Below, in pieces: positions 35,357-42,860 of a stretch of DNA of 64,000 bases (the first letter of the stretch is position 1; the number at the start of each line of letters is the position of its first letter). The translations under genes were made by a program, and so were the position numbers. The stretch is from Microbacterium sp. LCT-H2 (lineage in GTDB: Bacteria > Actinomycetota > Actinomycetes > Actinomycetales > Microbacteriaceae), in contig NZ_MODW01000008.1 of the NCBI RefSeq assembly GCF_001866135.1, positions 1 to 64,000 on the forward strand, in the 5' to 3' direction. The notes beneath the pieces were generated by a model. The model did no database searches and had not been told where the DNA came from. It saw nothing but the letters and a program-made list of their open reading frames with translations.

Positions 35357-35731
35357 TCAGTGACCGTCCTGGCGCCGATCCCATCGGTCGTTCATGCGAT
35401 CCATGAAGGAGGAGGAGTCCTGCCGCTTCGGGGCGGTGCGCGTGCGGGTCTCGGCCGGACCGCTGCGCCGGACCGGGGTGACAGCCAGCATCACTCCGCC
35501 GAGCATGGCCGCGAATCCGATCACGCCGACGACGATGCCCCAGACATCCCCGAGGATGACGCCGACGACGAGTCCGCCGATGCCGGCGAGCAGGAGAAGG
35601 GCCCCGTAGACGAGGTTGCGATAGCTGAGCGTGCGATCACCCGACGGCGCGCTCACCACGTCGGCGTCATTGTGCAGGAGATGGCGTTCCATCTCGTCGA
35701 GCAGACGTTGCTCCTGTTCGGAGAGTGGCAT
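35357..35731 (-). CDS. DUF3040 membrane protein
   Basis: This 124-residue actinobacterial protein of unknown function begins with the hallmark MPLSEQEQRLLDEMERHLLHNDADVV. Two close membrane helices follow (about 39-60 and 63-85), then a basic C-terminal tail (RRSGPAETRTRTAPKRQDSSSFMDRMNDRWDRRQDGH). It is found near the mraZ end of the dcw cluster in many actinobacteria, which suggests an envelope role but does not prove it. It has its own terminator, so it is expressed separately from mraZ. Confidence 0.92.
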   Translation of the reverse strand: MPLSEQEQRLLDEMERHLLHNDADVVSAPSGDRTLSYRNLVYGALLLLAGIGGLVVGVILGDVWGIVVGVIGFAAMLGGVMLAVTPVRRSGPAETRTRTAPKRQDSSSFMDRMNDRWDRRQDGH

Positions 35732-35814
35732 CTCATCCCCCTCGGGTATCGTGCCCTCCAGTCTACGCGCGAGCGGCGTCCGGGGCTAGCAGTTCGGGCG
35801 TCTCATCCTTTACG

Positions 35815-35820
35815 TATGCT
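35815..35820 (+). promoter_or_regulatory. -10 hexamer of leaderless promoter (polyprenyl synthase)
   Basis: TATGCT lies 7 nt before GTG 35828, with no ribosome site at usable distance, favouring a leaderless start at that GTG. Confidence 0.5.
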
Positions 35821-35827
35821 GGGAGTC

Positions 35828-36919
35828 GTGCCGTCCCCCTCCCCCTCCGTCCCCGACGCCGTGGCCGCGCGACTGGACCTCTTCCTCGACCGCATGCGAA
35901 CGGAGTCGGCGGAGTACGGCGACGATGCCGCCGCCTTCCTCGACGCGGCGTCCGACACCCTCTCCGGAGGCAAGAGGCTGCGCGCCCGTTTCTGCCACGC
36001 AGGATGGCGCGCCGTCTCCCGCTTCCGCGACCGTCTCGCCGCCGAGGACGACGCCCTGTGGGACCTCTGCGCAGCGCTGGAGATCTTCCAGTCCGCCGCA
36101 CTCGTGCACGACGACCTGATCGACAACTCCGATACCCGTCGAGGCCGCCCCGCCGCTCACCGAGCTCTCGAGGCGTCCCACCGTTCCGCCGGTTGGTGGG
36201 GAGACGCCGCTGCCTTCGGCCGCGCCGGCTCCGTGCTGCTCGGCGATCTCCTCGTCGCGTGGAGCGATGACCTCCTGGAGTCTGCGCTCGATGGGCACGG
36301 GGAGGCATGGACCGTGCGCGCCGAGTACGCGCGCATGCGGCGCGACGTCACGATCGGACAGTTCCTCGACATCGCCGAGGAGTCGGCGTGGAGCGTCAGC
36401 GACGACCGCGAGCATGCAGAACGGGCGCTCCGTGTGGCCTCCCTGAAGTCGGCGCGGTACAGCATCGAGCAGCCCCTCATCCTGGGTGCGAGCCTCGCCG
36501 GCGCGGACGCGGAGCAGACCTCGGCGCTGCGGCGCTTCGGGCACCCGCTCGGCCTCGCGTTCCAGTTGCGTGACGACGTGCTCGGCGTCTTCGGCGATGC
36601 CGCCGTCACCGGCAAGCCCGCGGGCGATGACCTGCGCGAGGGCAAGCGCACCGTGCTCATCGCCCTCACCAGGGAGAAGCTGGACACCCCTGCGCGACGG
36701 CTGCTCGACGAGATGCTCGGCGATCCCGATCTGACCGCAGCGCAGGTGTCGTTCCTGCAGGAGACGATCGCCGGAACCGGGGCCCTCGAACGGGTCGAGA
36801 CGATGATCGCGGAGTACGCCAGAGAGGCCGATCGCGCGCTTTCCGGAGCCCGGCTCGACGACGCCGCTGTCGGAGAGCTCCGCGACCTCGGCAGAGCAGC
36901 GACCGTGCGCTCCTCCTGA
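35828..36919 (+). CDS. Polyprenyl diphosphate synthase (geranylgeranyl/farnesyl type)
   Basis: This all-alpha trans-prenyltransferase of about 363 residues condenses isopentenyl diphosphate with allylic diphosphates. The first Asp-rich motif is DDLIDNSDTRRGRP (DDxxD variant), the second is LRDDVLGVFGD, with GGKRLRARFC near the N-terminus and GKPAGDDLREGKRT after the second motif. Chain length cannot be read with certainty; menaquinone or carotenoid precursors are plausible. I place the start at GTG 35828 because of the -10 element 7 nt upstream; ATG 35816 would add four residues. It converges with the Rv2175c homologue with 9 bp between stops, and parallels idsA2 near Rv2175c in M. tuberculosis. 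Confidence 0.92.
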   Translation: MPSPSPSVPDAVAARLDLFLDRMRTESAEYGDDAAAFLDAASDTLSGGKRLRARFCHAGWRAVSRFRDRLAAEDDALWDLCAALEIFQSAALVHDDLIDNSDTRRGRPAAHRALEASHRSAGWWGDAAAFGRAGSVLLGDLLVAWSDDLLESALDGHGEAWTVRAEYARMRRDVTIGQFLDIAEESAWSVSDDREHAERALRVASLKSARYSIEQPLILGASLAGADAEQTSALRRFGHPLGLAFQLRDDVLGVFGDAAVTGKPAGDDLREGKRTVLIALTREKLDTPARRLLDEMLGDPDLTAAQVSFLQETIAGTGALERVETMIAEYAREADRALSGARLDDAAVGELRDLGRAATVRSS

Positions 36920-36928
36920 ACGAATCTC

Positions 36929-37285
36929 TCAGGCGAGCGTGCGCGCGAGCCGACGGACCTCGCTCTTGTGTCCGGCGAGCAGGGAGGCGATCGGGGAACG
37001 CCCGAGGGTCTCCTCCTCGGCGAGCAGCCAGTCGATCAGCTCGTCGTCCGAGAAGCCGGCATCCTGCAGGACGATGATCGTCCCGCGAAGCGAGCTCAGC
37101 GGCTGCCCGTCCACGATGAACACCGACGGCACCGCGAAGACGCCGCTGCGCCGCGAACCGACGAGGTAGTGCTCGTCGATCAGACGACGCACGCGCCCGA
37201 GCGGCTCGCCGAGAACCTCGACGAGGTCGGGCATGGTCAGCCATTCGAGGGCGGAATCAGGGGTTGCAGCGACGTTCTCAGACAC
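36929..37285 (-). CDS. Rv2175c-type DNA-binding protein
   Basis: The 118-residue winged helix-turn-helix protein matches the actinobacterial Rv2175c family: LTMPDLVEVLGEPLGRVRRLIDEHYLVGSRRSGVFAVPSVFIVDGQPLSSLRGTIIVLQDAGFSDDELIDWLL. In mycobacteria Rv2175c is a substrate of the neighbouring PASTA-less kinase PknL, on an N-terminal Thr, and phosphorylation lowers DNA binding. Here the N-terminus has one Thr (Thr8, in AATPDS) as the candidate site, and a Ser/Thr kinase gene lies 1.3 kb away. Start GTG 37285. Target promoters are unknown. Confidence 0.88.
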   Translation of the reverse strand: MSENVAATPDSALEWLTMPDLVEVLGEPLGRVRRLIDEHYLVGSRRSGVFAVPSVFIVDGQPLSSLRGTIIVLQDAGFSDDELIDWLLAEEETLGRSPIASLLAGHKSEVRRLARTLA

Positions 37286-37332
37286 GTTGCCACTATCTCA
37301 CCTCGCCAGCCGGAGCGCATGTTCAGCACTTC

Positions 37333-37356
37333 CGTCACATTCGTCACACCCGTCAC
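37333..37356 (+). promoter_or_regulatory. Three GTCAC direct repeats at 9-bp spacing (MtrA-like box)
   Basis: CGTCAC occurs at 37333, 37342 and 37351, exactly 9 bp apart, ahead of a TTGACA (37363-37368), in the 129-bp gap between the divergent Rv2175c and LysM genes. The pattern GTCACA plus three bases resembles the direct repeats bound by the response regulator MtrA in mycobacteria. Confidence 0.6.
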
Positions 37357-37414
37357 TTCTGTTGACATCTCTATACATCCGTGTCAGCGTGAAGTGCTCG
37401 AAAAGGGGGCTGAC

Positions 37415-38539
37415 GTGATCTTCCAGACAGCCGTGGCCGGCGCTCTCGCCGCCACTCTGACGGCGACGCCCGCCGCCGCGCCTGCACCGCCGGTCGCGCC
37501 GCACGAACGGCATCGCATCGCTCCGGCGCGCGTCTCACCGACGCAGAACATCCCGCCCTCGCATGTCGTGCAACCGGGCGACACGGTCGCCGGCATCGCC
37601 GGTCGCTACGGGCTCCGAACGACCGACGTCCTCGGCTGGAACGGCCTCACCTGGAGATCGGTCATCTATCCGGGGCAGAGCCTGCAGCTGCGCGCCGCCG
37701 CCGGGGCTCCCGCGCCGTCACCCACGCCGACTCCCGCAGCGACGAAGAGCCACACGGTCGTGGCGGGCGATACCGTCTTCGGCATCGCCCGGAAATACGC
37801 CACCTCGGTCAGCGCGATCCTCGCCGCCAACGGCCTTTCCGCCGGCGCCATCATCTATCCCGGGCAGAAGCTCGTCGTGTCCGGAACTGCTGCGCCCGCA
37901 GCCGCGCCCGCGGCGGCACCGGCACCGCGCGCGCAGCCGAGTGGCGCGACACACACCGTGGCCGCGGGTGAGACGCTGTTCTCGATCGCTCAGCGGTACG
38001 GGACCACCACGCAGTCCCTCTTCGCCTGGAACGGCCTCGGCGCGTCGTCGATCATCTACCCGGGTCAGCGCCTCGCCGTGCAGGCACCTGCTCCGAAGCC
38101 CGCCACCGCACCCACCGGACAGCGCAGCGCCACCCTGACAGCGGAGCAGGCAGCCAACGCCGCGCTCATCATCCGCGTGGGCCGCGAGCTCGGAGTCTCC
38201 GACCGCGGGATCGCCATCGCCCTTGCCACCGGGATGGTGGAGTCGGATCTCCGCAATCTGGACTGGGGGGATCGCGACTCGCTCGGGATCTTCCAACAGC
38301 GCCCGAGCACCGGCTGGGGCACCCCGACGCAGATCATGGACGCAGAGCGGAGCACCCGCGTCTTCTATGGGGGCGCCGGCGACCCGAACGGGCATCTGAC
38401 CCGCGGGCTGCTCGACATTCCGGGCTGGGAGTCGATGGCGTTCACCGATGCGGCACAGGCCGTGCAGATCTCCGCCTACCCGGACCGCTACGGGCAGTGG
38501 GAGGACCAGGCATACGCATGGCTCGCCCAGCACGGGTGA
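37415..38539 (+). CDS. Secreted three-LysM peptidoglycan hydrolase (transglycosylase-like)
   Basis: The 374-residue exported protein begins at GTG 37415, 5 nt behind an AAGGGGG ribosome site. It has a signal peptide (about 1-25, VIFQTAVAGALAATLTATPAAAPA) and three LysM domains that bind glycan chains: SHVVQPGDTVAGIAGRYGL, KSHTVVAGDTVFGIARKYA and THTVAAGETLFSIAQRYGT, each with a NGL...IYPGQ end and Pro/Ala linkers. The C-terminal domain of about 140 residues is lysozyme-like, with a candidate catalytic Glu in LATGMVESDLRNL and GIFQQRPSTGWGT. It probably cleaves septal or polar murein. GTCAC repeats upstream suggest envelope-stress control. Confidence 0.85.
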   Translation: MIFQTAVAGALAATLTATPAAAPAPPVAPHERHRIAPARVSPTQNIPPSHVVQPGDTVAGIAGRYGLRTTDVLGWNGLTWRSVIYPGQSLQLRAAAGAPAPSPTPTPAATKSHTVVAGDTVFGIARKYATSVSAILAANGLSAGAIIYPGQKLVVSGTAAPAAAPAAAPAPRAQPSGATHTVAAGETLFSIAQRYGTTTQSLFAWNGLGASSIIYPGQRLAVQAPAPKPATAPTGQRSATLTAEQAANAALIIRVGRELGVSDRGIAIALATGMVESDLRNLDWGDRDSLGIFQQRPSTGWGTPTQIMDAERSTRVFYGGAGDPNGHLTRGLLDIPGWESMAFTDAAQAVQISAYPDRYGQWEDQAYAWLAQHG

Positions 38540-38603
38540 CGCCTGCGGAAATCCGGATGCCTCGAGGGGTGAGGCGTTCCCGGGGCTTTCAGCCAATCGT
38601 CCA

Positions 38604-38609
38604 TAGACT
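38604..38609 (+). promoter_or_regulatory. -10 hexamer of leaderless kinase promoter
   Basis: TAGACT lies exactly 6 nt before the GTG at 38616; no ribosome site intervenes. Confidence 0.6.
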
Positions 38610-38615
38610 TCTGTC

Positions 38616-40571
38616 GTGACGACCAATCATCAAGCCGATCCCCTCATCGGGCGGCTTGTCGACGGTCGGTACCGGGTGCGTGCGCGGATCGCCCGCGGCG
38701 GAATGGCCACGGTCTATGTCGCCACCGACCTCCGACTGGAGCGTCGCATCGCCCTGAAGGTCATGCACGCCCACCTCAGCGACGACTCCGCGTTCCAGAG
38801 CCGGTTCATCCAGGAGGCACGCGCCGCGGCGCGGCTCGCCGACCCGCACGTGGTCAACGTTTTCGATCAGGGCCAGGACGGCGAGCTCGCCTACCTCGTC
38901 ATGGAGTATCTGCCCGGCATCACCCTGCGGGAGCTGCTCCGCGAGCAGAAGCGCCTCACCGTCGCTCAGACGATCACCATCATGGACGCCGTTCTCGCCG
39001 GGCTGTCCGCCGCGCATCGGGCGGGCATCGTCCATCGCGACGTGAAGCCGGAGAACGTCCTGCTCGCGGAGGACGGCCGCATCAAGATCGGCGACTTCGG
39101 ACTCGCCAGGGCGACGACCGCGAACACCGCGACCGGGCAGCAGCTCCTCGGGACGATCGCGTACCTCGCGCCCGAGCTCGTCACCCGCGGCACCGCCGAC
39201 GCCCGCAGCGACATCTACGCGCTCGGCATCATGCTCTACGAGATGCTCGTCGGCGAGCAGCCCTACAAGGGCGAGCAGCCGATGCAGATCGCGTTCCAGC
39301 ACGCCACGGAGTCGGTTCCCCGGCCCAGCGTCCGCAATCCCGCGGTGCCGGAGCAGCTCGACGAGCTCGTGCTGTGGGCGACCGAGAAGTCTCCGGACGA
39401 GCGTCCGGACGATGCCCAGCAGATGCTCGAGCGCCTGCGCGAGATCGAGCGTGAGATCGGGGTCGCTCCCGCCGTGACCCGCACCACCGGCGCTTCCCAC
39501 GGCCAGGCAGATTCCGGAGACCTCACCAAGGTCATGCCGGGCACCATGGTCCTCCCCGAGCCGGCGACGGCCACCTCCCCGGGGATCGACAACGCCACGA
39601 TCCTCCGCCGGCGAGCCGCCAAGCGCCGCGCCCGCGGTACCTTCCTCCTCTCCCTCGTTCTGCTGCTCGCCGTCCTCGCCGGCGGCGTCGGATGGTGGTT
39701 CGGCTCCGGTCCCGGATCGCTGATCGCGGTGCCTGATGTAGCGGGCCAGACCTACGACGAAGCCGCCGCGGACCTCGCCGAAGCCGGCTTCGAACCCGCC
39801 CAGCGCGACGAGTTCTCCGTGGATGTCGAGAAGGGGATCGTCATCGAGACGGACCCCGGCACGGGCACCAGGATCGACAAGGGCACCACGGTCGCCGTCG
39901 TCGTCTCCGCCGGCCCGGCCTCGCACGACCTCGCCCCCGTCGCCGGGGAGCCGGCCGACGATGTGCGGGCCGCATTGCAGGCGGCGAATCTGGAGATCAC
40001 CGACGACGAGGAGTACTTCACCGACACCGCGGACGGGTCGGTCGTCAATGTCCGCATCACCCCCCGAGCCGGCGGAGATGCCTTCGCCTGCGACCAGGGC
40101 TGCACGGTCCACGAGAAGGACACGGCGACCATCCAGGTGTCGCGCGGCCCGGTGCCGGATGTCACGGACATGACGGTCAAGCAGGCCACCGAGACGCTCA
40201 CCGGCAAGGGACTGAAGGTGGCGGAGGAGAACATCTACCGCCCGAGCGACTCCATCGGCAAGGACCGCGTCATCGGCTACGCGGACCGCGCCGAGAGAGG
40301 ATCATGGCGCCCGGGCGAGACGATCCAGCTGATCGTCTCGCAGGGGCCGCCGCTGTTCGACGTTCCCGATGTCTCCGGGATGACGCGCGATGAGGCCACC
40401 GCCGCGTTGCGCGACGCCGGTTTCACCTGGAGCTACACGAGCAGCACCGGTCTGCCCGACTCCGTGTGGGATCTCCTCGCGAACGAGAACACGCGCGTGG
40501 AGTCGTACAGCCCGTCCGACCCGCAGCGGAAGGGCACGAGCATCACGCTCACCATGAGCTTCGCCGGCTGA
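38616..40571 (+). CDS. PASTA-domain Ser/Thr protein kinase
   Basis: The 651-residue receptor kinase resembles the PknB/StkP group. The N-terminal Hanks kinase (about 15-275) has the Gly-loop ARGGMATVYVA, ATP Lys48, catalytic Asp142 in HRDVKPEN, Asp160 in DFG and activation-loop threonines (Thr167, Thr168, Thr171). A juxtamembrane part and one helix (about 345-365, FLLSLVLLLAVLAGGVGWWF) lead to four extracellular PASTA-like repeats starting at VPDVAGQT, LAPVAGEP, VPDVTDMT and VPDVSGMT. The second repeat carries a Cys pair (FACDQGC) that may form a disulfide. It probably senses muropeptides or lipid II and phosphorylates division and metabolic regulators. Start is GTG. Confidence 0.95.
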   Translation: MTTNHQADPLIGRLVDGRYRVRARIARGGMATVYVATDLRLERRIALKVMHAHLSDDSAFQSRFIQEARAAARLADPHVVNVFDQGQDGELAYLVMEYLPGITLRELLREQKRLTVAQTITIMDAVLAGLSAAHRAGIVHRDVKPENVLLAEDGRIKIGDFGLARATTANTATGQQLLGTIAYLAPELVTRGTADARSDIYALGIMLYEMLVGEQPYKGEQPMQIAFQHATESVPRPSVRNPAVPEQLDELVLWATEKSPDERPDDAQQMLERLREIEREIGVAPAVTRTTGASHGQADSGDLTKVMPGTMVLPEPATATSPGIDNATILRRRAAKRRARGTFLLSLVLLLAVLAGGVGWWFGSGPGSLIAVPDVAGQTYDEAAADLAEAGFEPAQRDEFSVDVEKGIVIETDPGTGTRIDKGTTVAVVVSAGPASHDLAPVAGEPADDVRAALQAANLEITDDEEYFTDTADGSVVNVRITPRAGGDAFACDQGCTVHEKDTATIQVSRGPVPDVTDMTVKQATETLTGKGLKVAEENIYRPSDSIGKDRVIGYADRAERGSWRPGETIQLIVSQGPPLFDVPDVSGMTRDEATAALRDAGFTWSYTSSTGLPDSVWDLLANENTRVESYSPSDPQRKGTSITLTMSFAG

Positions 40572-40581
40572 CGCCGACACG

Positions 40582-40616
40582 ACGAAGGGGCCGGAACATC
40601 GTTCCGGCCCCTTCGT
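40582..40616. terminator. Bidirectional terminator between kinase and aroG
   Basis: A perfect 16-bp stem with an ATC loop (40582-40597 with 40601-40616) lies between the convergent stops at 40571 and 40633. Confidence 0.85.
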
Positions 40617-40632
40617 GCATCCCGCACGTGGA

Positions 40633-41973
40633 TCAGCGCTTCTCGAGCTCCTCGGCAACGAGGAAGGCCAGCTCCAGGGACTGCATGTGGTTCAGGCGCG
40701 GGTCGCACAGGCTCTCGTAGCGCGTCGCGAGGGCCGCCTCGTCGATCTGCTCCGACCCACCCAGGCACTCGGTGACGTCGTCGCCGGTCAGCTCGACGTG
40801 GATGCCGCCGGGGAAGGTACCCACGGCGCGGTGCGCCTCGAAGAAGCCGCGGACCTCGTCGACGACGTCATCGAAACGGCGCGTCTTGTATCCGGTGGGC
40901 GTCGTGATGCCGTTGCCGTGCATGGGGTCGGTGACCCACAGCGGCTGCGCACCGGATTCCCGGACGGCCTCCAGCAGCGGGGGCAGCGCGTCGCGGATCC
41001 GGCCGGCACCCATGCGCGTGATGAACGTCAGGCGGCCGGGCTCGCGCTCAGGGTCGAGCTTGTCGATGAGCGCCAGCGCCGTCTCCGGCGTCGTGGTGGG
41101 GCCCAGCTTCACGCCGATCGGGTTCCGGATCTTCGAGAAGTAGTCGACGTGCGCACCGTCGAGCTCGCGCGTGCGCTCCCCGATCCACAGGAAGTGGGCC
41201 GAGGTGTTGTACGGCGTGTCCGTCCGGGAGTCGATGCGGGTCATCGGGCGCTCGTAGTCCATGAGCAGGCCCTCGTGGCCGGTGAAGAACTCGACCCGCT
41301 TCAGCTCGTCGAAGTCCGCGCCGGCGGCCTCCATGAACTTGATCGCACGATCGATCTCGGCGGCCATGCGCTCGTAGCGCTGGTTGGCGGGGTTCTGGGC
41401 GAAGCCCTTGTTCCAGGAGTGCACCTCCCGGAGGTCGGCGAATCCACCCTGCGTGAAAGCCCGGATGAGGTTCAGCGTCGAGGCCGCGGTGTGGTAGCCC
41501 TGCAGCAGACGACCGGGGTCGGCCTGACGCGAGCCTTCGGTGAAGTCGTAGCCGTTGACGATGTCGCCGCGGTACGCCGGAAGCGTGACGTCGCCGCGCG
41601 TCTCCGTGTCGCTCGAGCGCGGCTTGGCGAACTGCCCGGCCATGCGCCCCATCTTGACGACCGGCATGGAGGCACCGTACGTGAGCACCACGGCCATCTG
41701 CAGCACCGTCTTGATGCGGTTCCGGATCTGCTCAGCCGTCGCGCCGGCGAACGTCTCGGCGCAGTCGCCGCCCTGCAGCAGGAAGGCCTGCCCCGAGGCT
41801 GCCCGGGCGAGACGGTCGCGGAGGTTGTCGACCTCACCGGCGAAGACCAGCGGCGGAAGGCTCGAGATCTGCCGGGAGACGTCGGCGACGCGGTCGGCGT
41901 CTGGCCACTGCGGCTGCTGCTTGATGGGAAGCGAGCGCCAGGCATCAAGGGCTTCGATGTGGTGCGGGAGCAT
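40633..41973 (-). CDS. aroG: Class II DAHP synthase
   Basis: The 446-residue enzyme joins phosphoenolpyruvate and erythrose 4-phosphate, the first step to aromatic amino acids. It is the plant/actinobacterial class II type: FLLQGGDCAETFAG (metal Cys), KMGRMAGQFAKPRS, GDIVNGYDF, GHEGLLMDYERPMTR, GERTRELDGAHVDYF, VWVTDPMHGNG-like WVTDPMHGNGI (metal His), and GGIHVELTGDDVTECLGG. The M. tuberculosis orthologue Rv2178c lies in the same relative place next to pknL. A TAGGCT hexamer lies 6 nt before the ATG with no ribosome site, so the mRNA is predicted to be leaderless. Confidence 0.97.
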   Translation of the reverse strand: MLPHHIEALDAWRSLPIKQQPQWPDADRVADVSRQISSLPPLVFAGEVDNLRDRLARAASGQAFLLQGGDCAETFAGATAEQIRNRIKTVLQMAVVLTYGASMPVVKMGRMAGQFAKPRSSDTETRGDVTLPAYRGDIVNGYDFTEGSRQADPGRLLQGYHTAASTLNLIRAFTQGGFADLREVHSWNKGFAQNPANQRYERMAAEIDRAIKFMEAAGADFDELKRVEFFTGHEGLLMDYERPMTRIDSRTDTPYNTSAHFLWIGERTRELDGAHVDYFSKIRNPIGVKLGPTTTPETALALIDKLDPEREPGRLTFITRMGAGRIRDALPPLLEAVRESGAQPLWVTDPMHGNGITTPTGYKTRRFDDVVDEVRGFFEAHRAVGTFPGGIHVELTGDDVTECLGGSEQIDEAALATRYESLCDPRLNHMQSLELAFLVAEELEKR

Positions 41974-41979
41974 GCGTCC

Positions 41980-41985
41980 AGCCTA
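41980..41985 (-). promoter_or_regulatory. -10 hexamer of leaderless aroG promoter
   Basis: Minus-strand TAGGCT lies 6 nt before the aroG ATG at 41973. Confidence 0.6.
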
Positions 41986-42020
41986 GTGGGCGGCGACACC
42001 GCCGAGACGCGCCCCGGAGC

Positions 42021-42710
42021 CTATGTGACGCGCGCCGGGAGGCGGTCCTTGACCGTCGACGCGTAGACGTCCTCGTACTCCTGCTGACCGAGGCGCTGGA
42101 GCGCCACCATGATCTCGTCCGTGACGGAACGGAGGATGTAGCGGTCGTTCTCCATGCCGGCGTAGCGGGAGAAGTCGAGCGGCTCGCCGATGACGATTCC
42201 GACCCGCATGACGCGCGGGATCCGGCGGCCGATGGGCATGGCCGTGTCGGTGTCGACCATGATGACCGGGATGACGGGGACCTTCGCTTCGAGCGCCATC
42301 CGGGCGATGCCGGTGCGGCCTCGGTAGAGCTTGCCATCGGGGCTGCGGGTGCCCTCCGGATAGATGCCGAGCAGGTCGCCCCCGCCGAGGACCTGGAGGC
42401 CGGTGTTCAGGGAGGCCTCGGAGGCCTTGCCACCGGAGCGATCGATGGGGATCTGGCCCGTCGCCTTCATGAAGAAGCGGGTGGACCACCCCTTCAGGCC
42501 CCGTCCGGTGAAGTAGTCGCTCTTCGCGAGGAACGACATCGGCCGATCGATCACGAGAGGCAGGAAGATCGAGTCCGCGAAGGAGAGATGGTTGCTGGCG
42601 AGGATCGCCGCCCCGGTCGCGGGCACGTTCTTCCGCCCCACGATCCAGGGGCGGAACACGGCCTTGACCACGGGGCCGATCACGACGTACTTCATCAGCC
42701 AGTAGAACAT
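42021..42710 (-). CDS. plsC: 1-acyl-sn-glycerol-3-phosphate acyltransferase
   Basis: The 229-residue membrane-bound acyltransferase makes phosphatidic acid for phospholipids. The catalytic HX4D box is ASNHLSFAD (His41, Asp46), and block III is LLGIYPEGTRSPDGKLYRG, followed by VPVIPVIMVDTD. The start at ATG 42710 is favoured because a TAGACT element lies 8 nt upstream; longer forms have poor N-termini. Position next to aroG parallels Rv2182c in mycobacteria. It lies upstream of aroG by 47 bp on the same strand and may share its transcript. Confidence 0.93.
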   Translation of the reverse strand: MFYWLMKYVVIGPVVKAVFRPWIVGRKNVPATGAAILASNHLSFADSIFLPLVIDRPMSFLAKSDYFTGRGLKGWSTRFFMKATGQIPIDRSGGKASEASLNTGLQVLGGGDLLGIYPEGTRSPDGKLYRGRTGIARMALEAKVPVIPVIMVDTDTAMPIGRRIPRVMRVGIVIGEPLDFSRYAGMENDRYILRSVTDEIMVALQRLGQQEYEDVYASTVKDRLPARVT

Positions 42711-42718
42711 CGAGGTGA

Positions 42719-42724
42719 AGTCTA
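42719..42724 (-). promoter_or_regulatory. -10 hexamer of plsC promoter
   Basis: Minus-strand TAGACT lies 8 nt before the plsC ATG, a leaderless or near-leaderless arrangement. Confidence 0.5.
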
Positions 42725-42813
42725 GCGCCGTGTCGCACATCGCCCCACGTTTCTCGTCTCTCGACGCCCGAAGCGACTGAGTTTCACCCTGACCGCGACC
42801 CGGTGCCATGCCC

Positions 42814-42819
42814 TAGACT
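42814..42819 (+). promoter_or_regulatory. -10 hexamer of the acyl-CoA synthetase promoter
   Basis: TAGACT lies 41 nt before GTG 42861; an AAGGAG ribosome site follows, so this transcript has a normal leader. It is divergent from plsC. Confidence 0.5.
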
Positions 42820-42860
42820 CGGACCAACGCCCGTGCCCGACCGGTACCGAAGGAGCTGCC

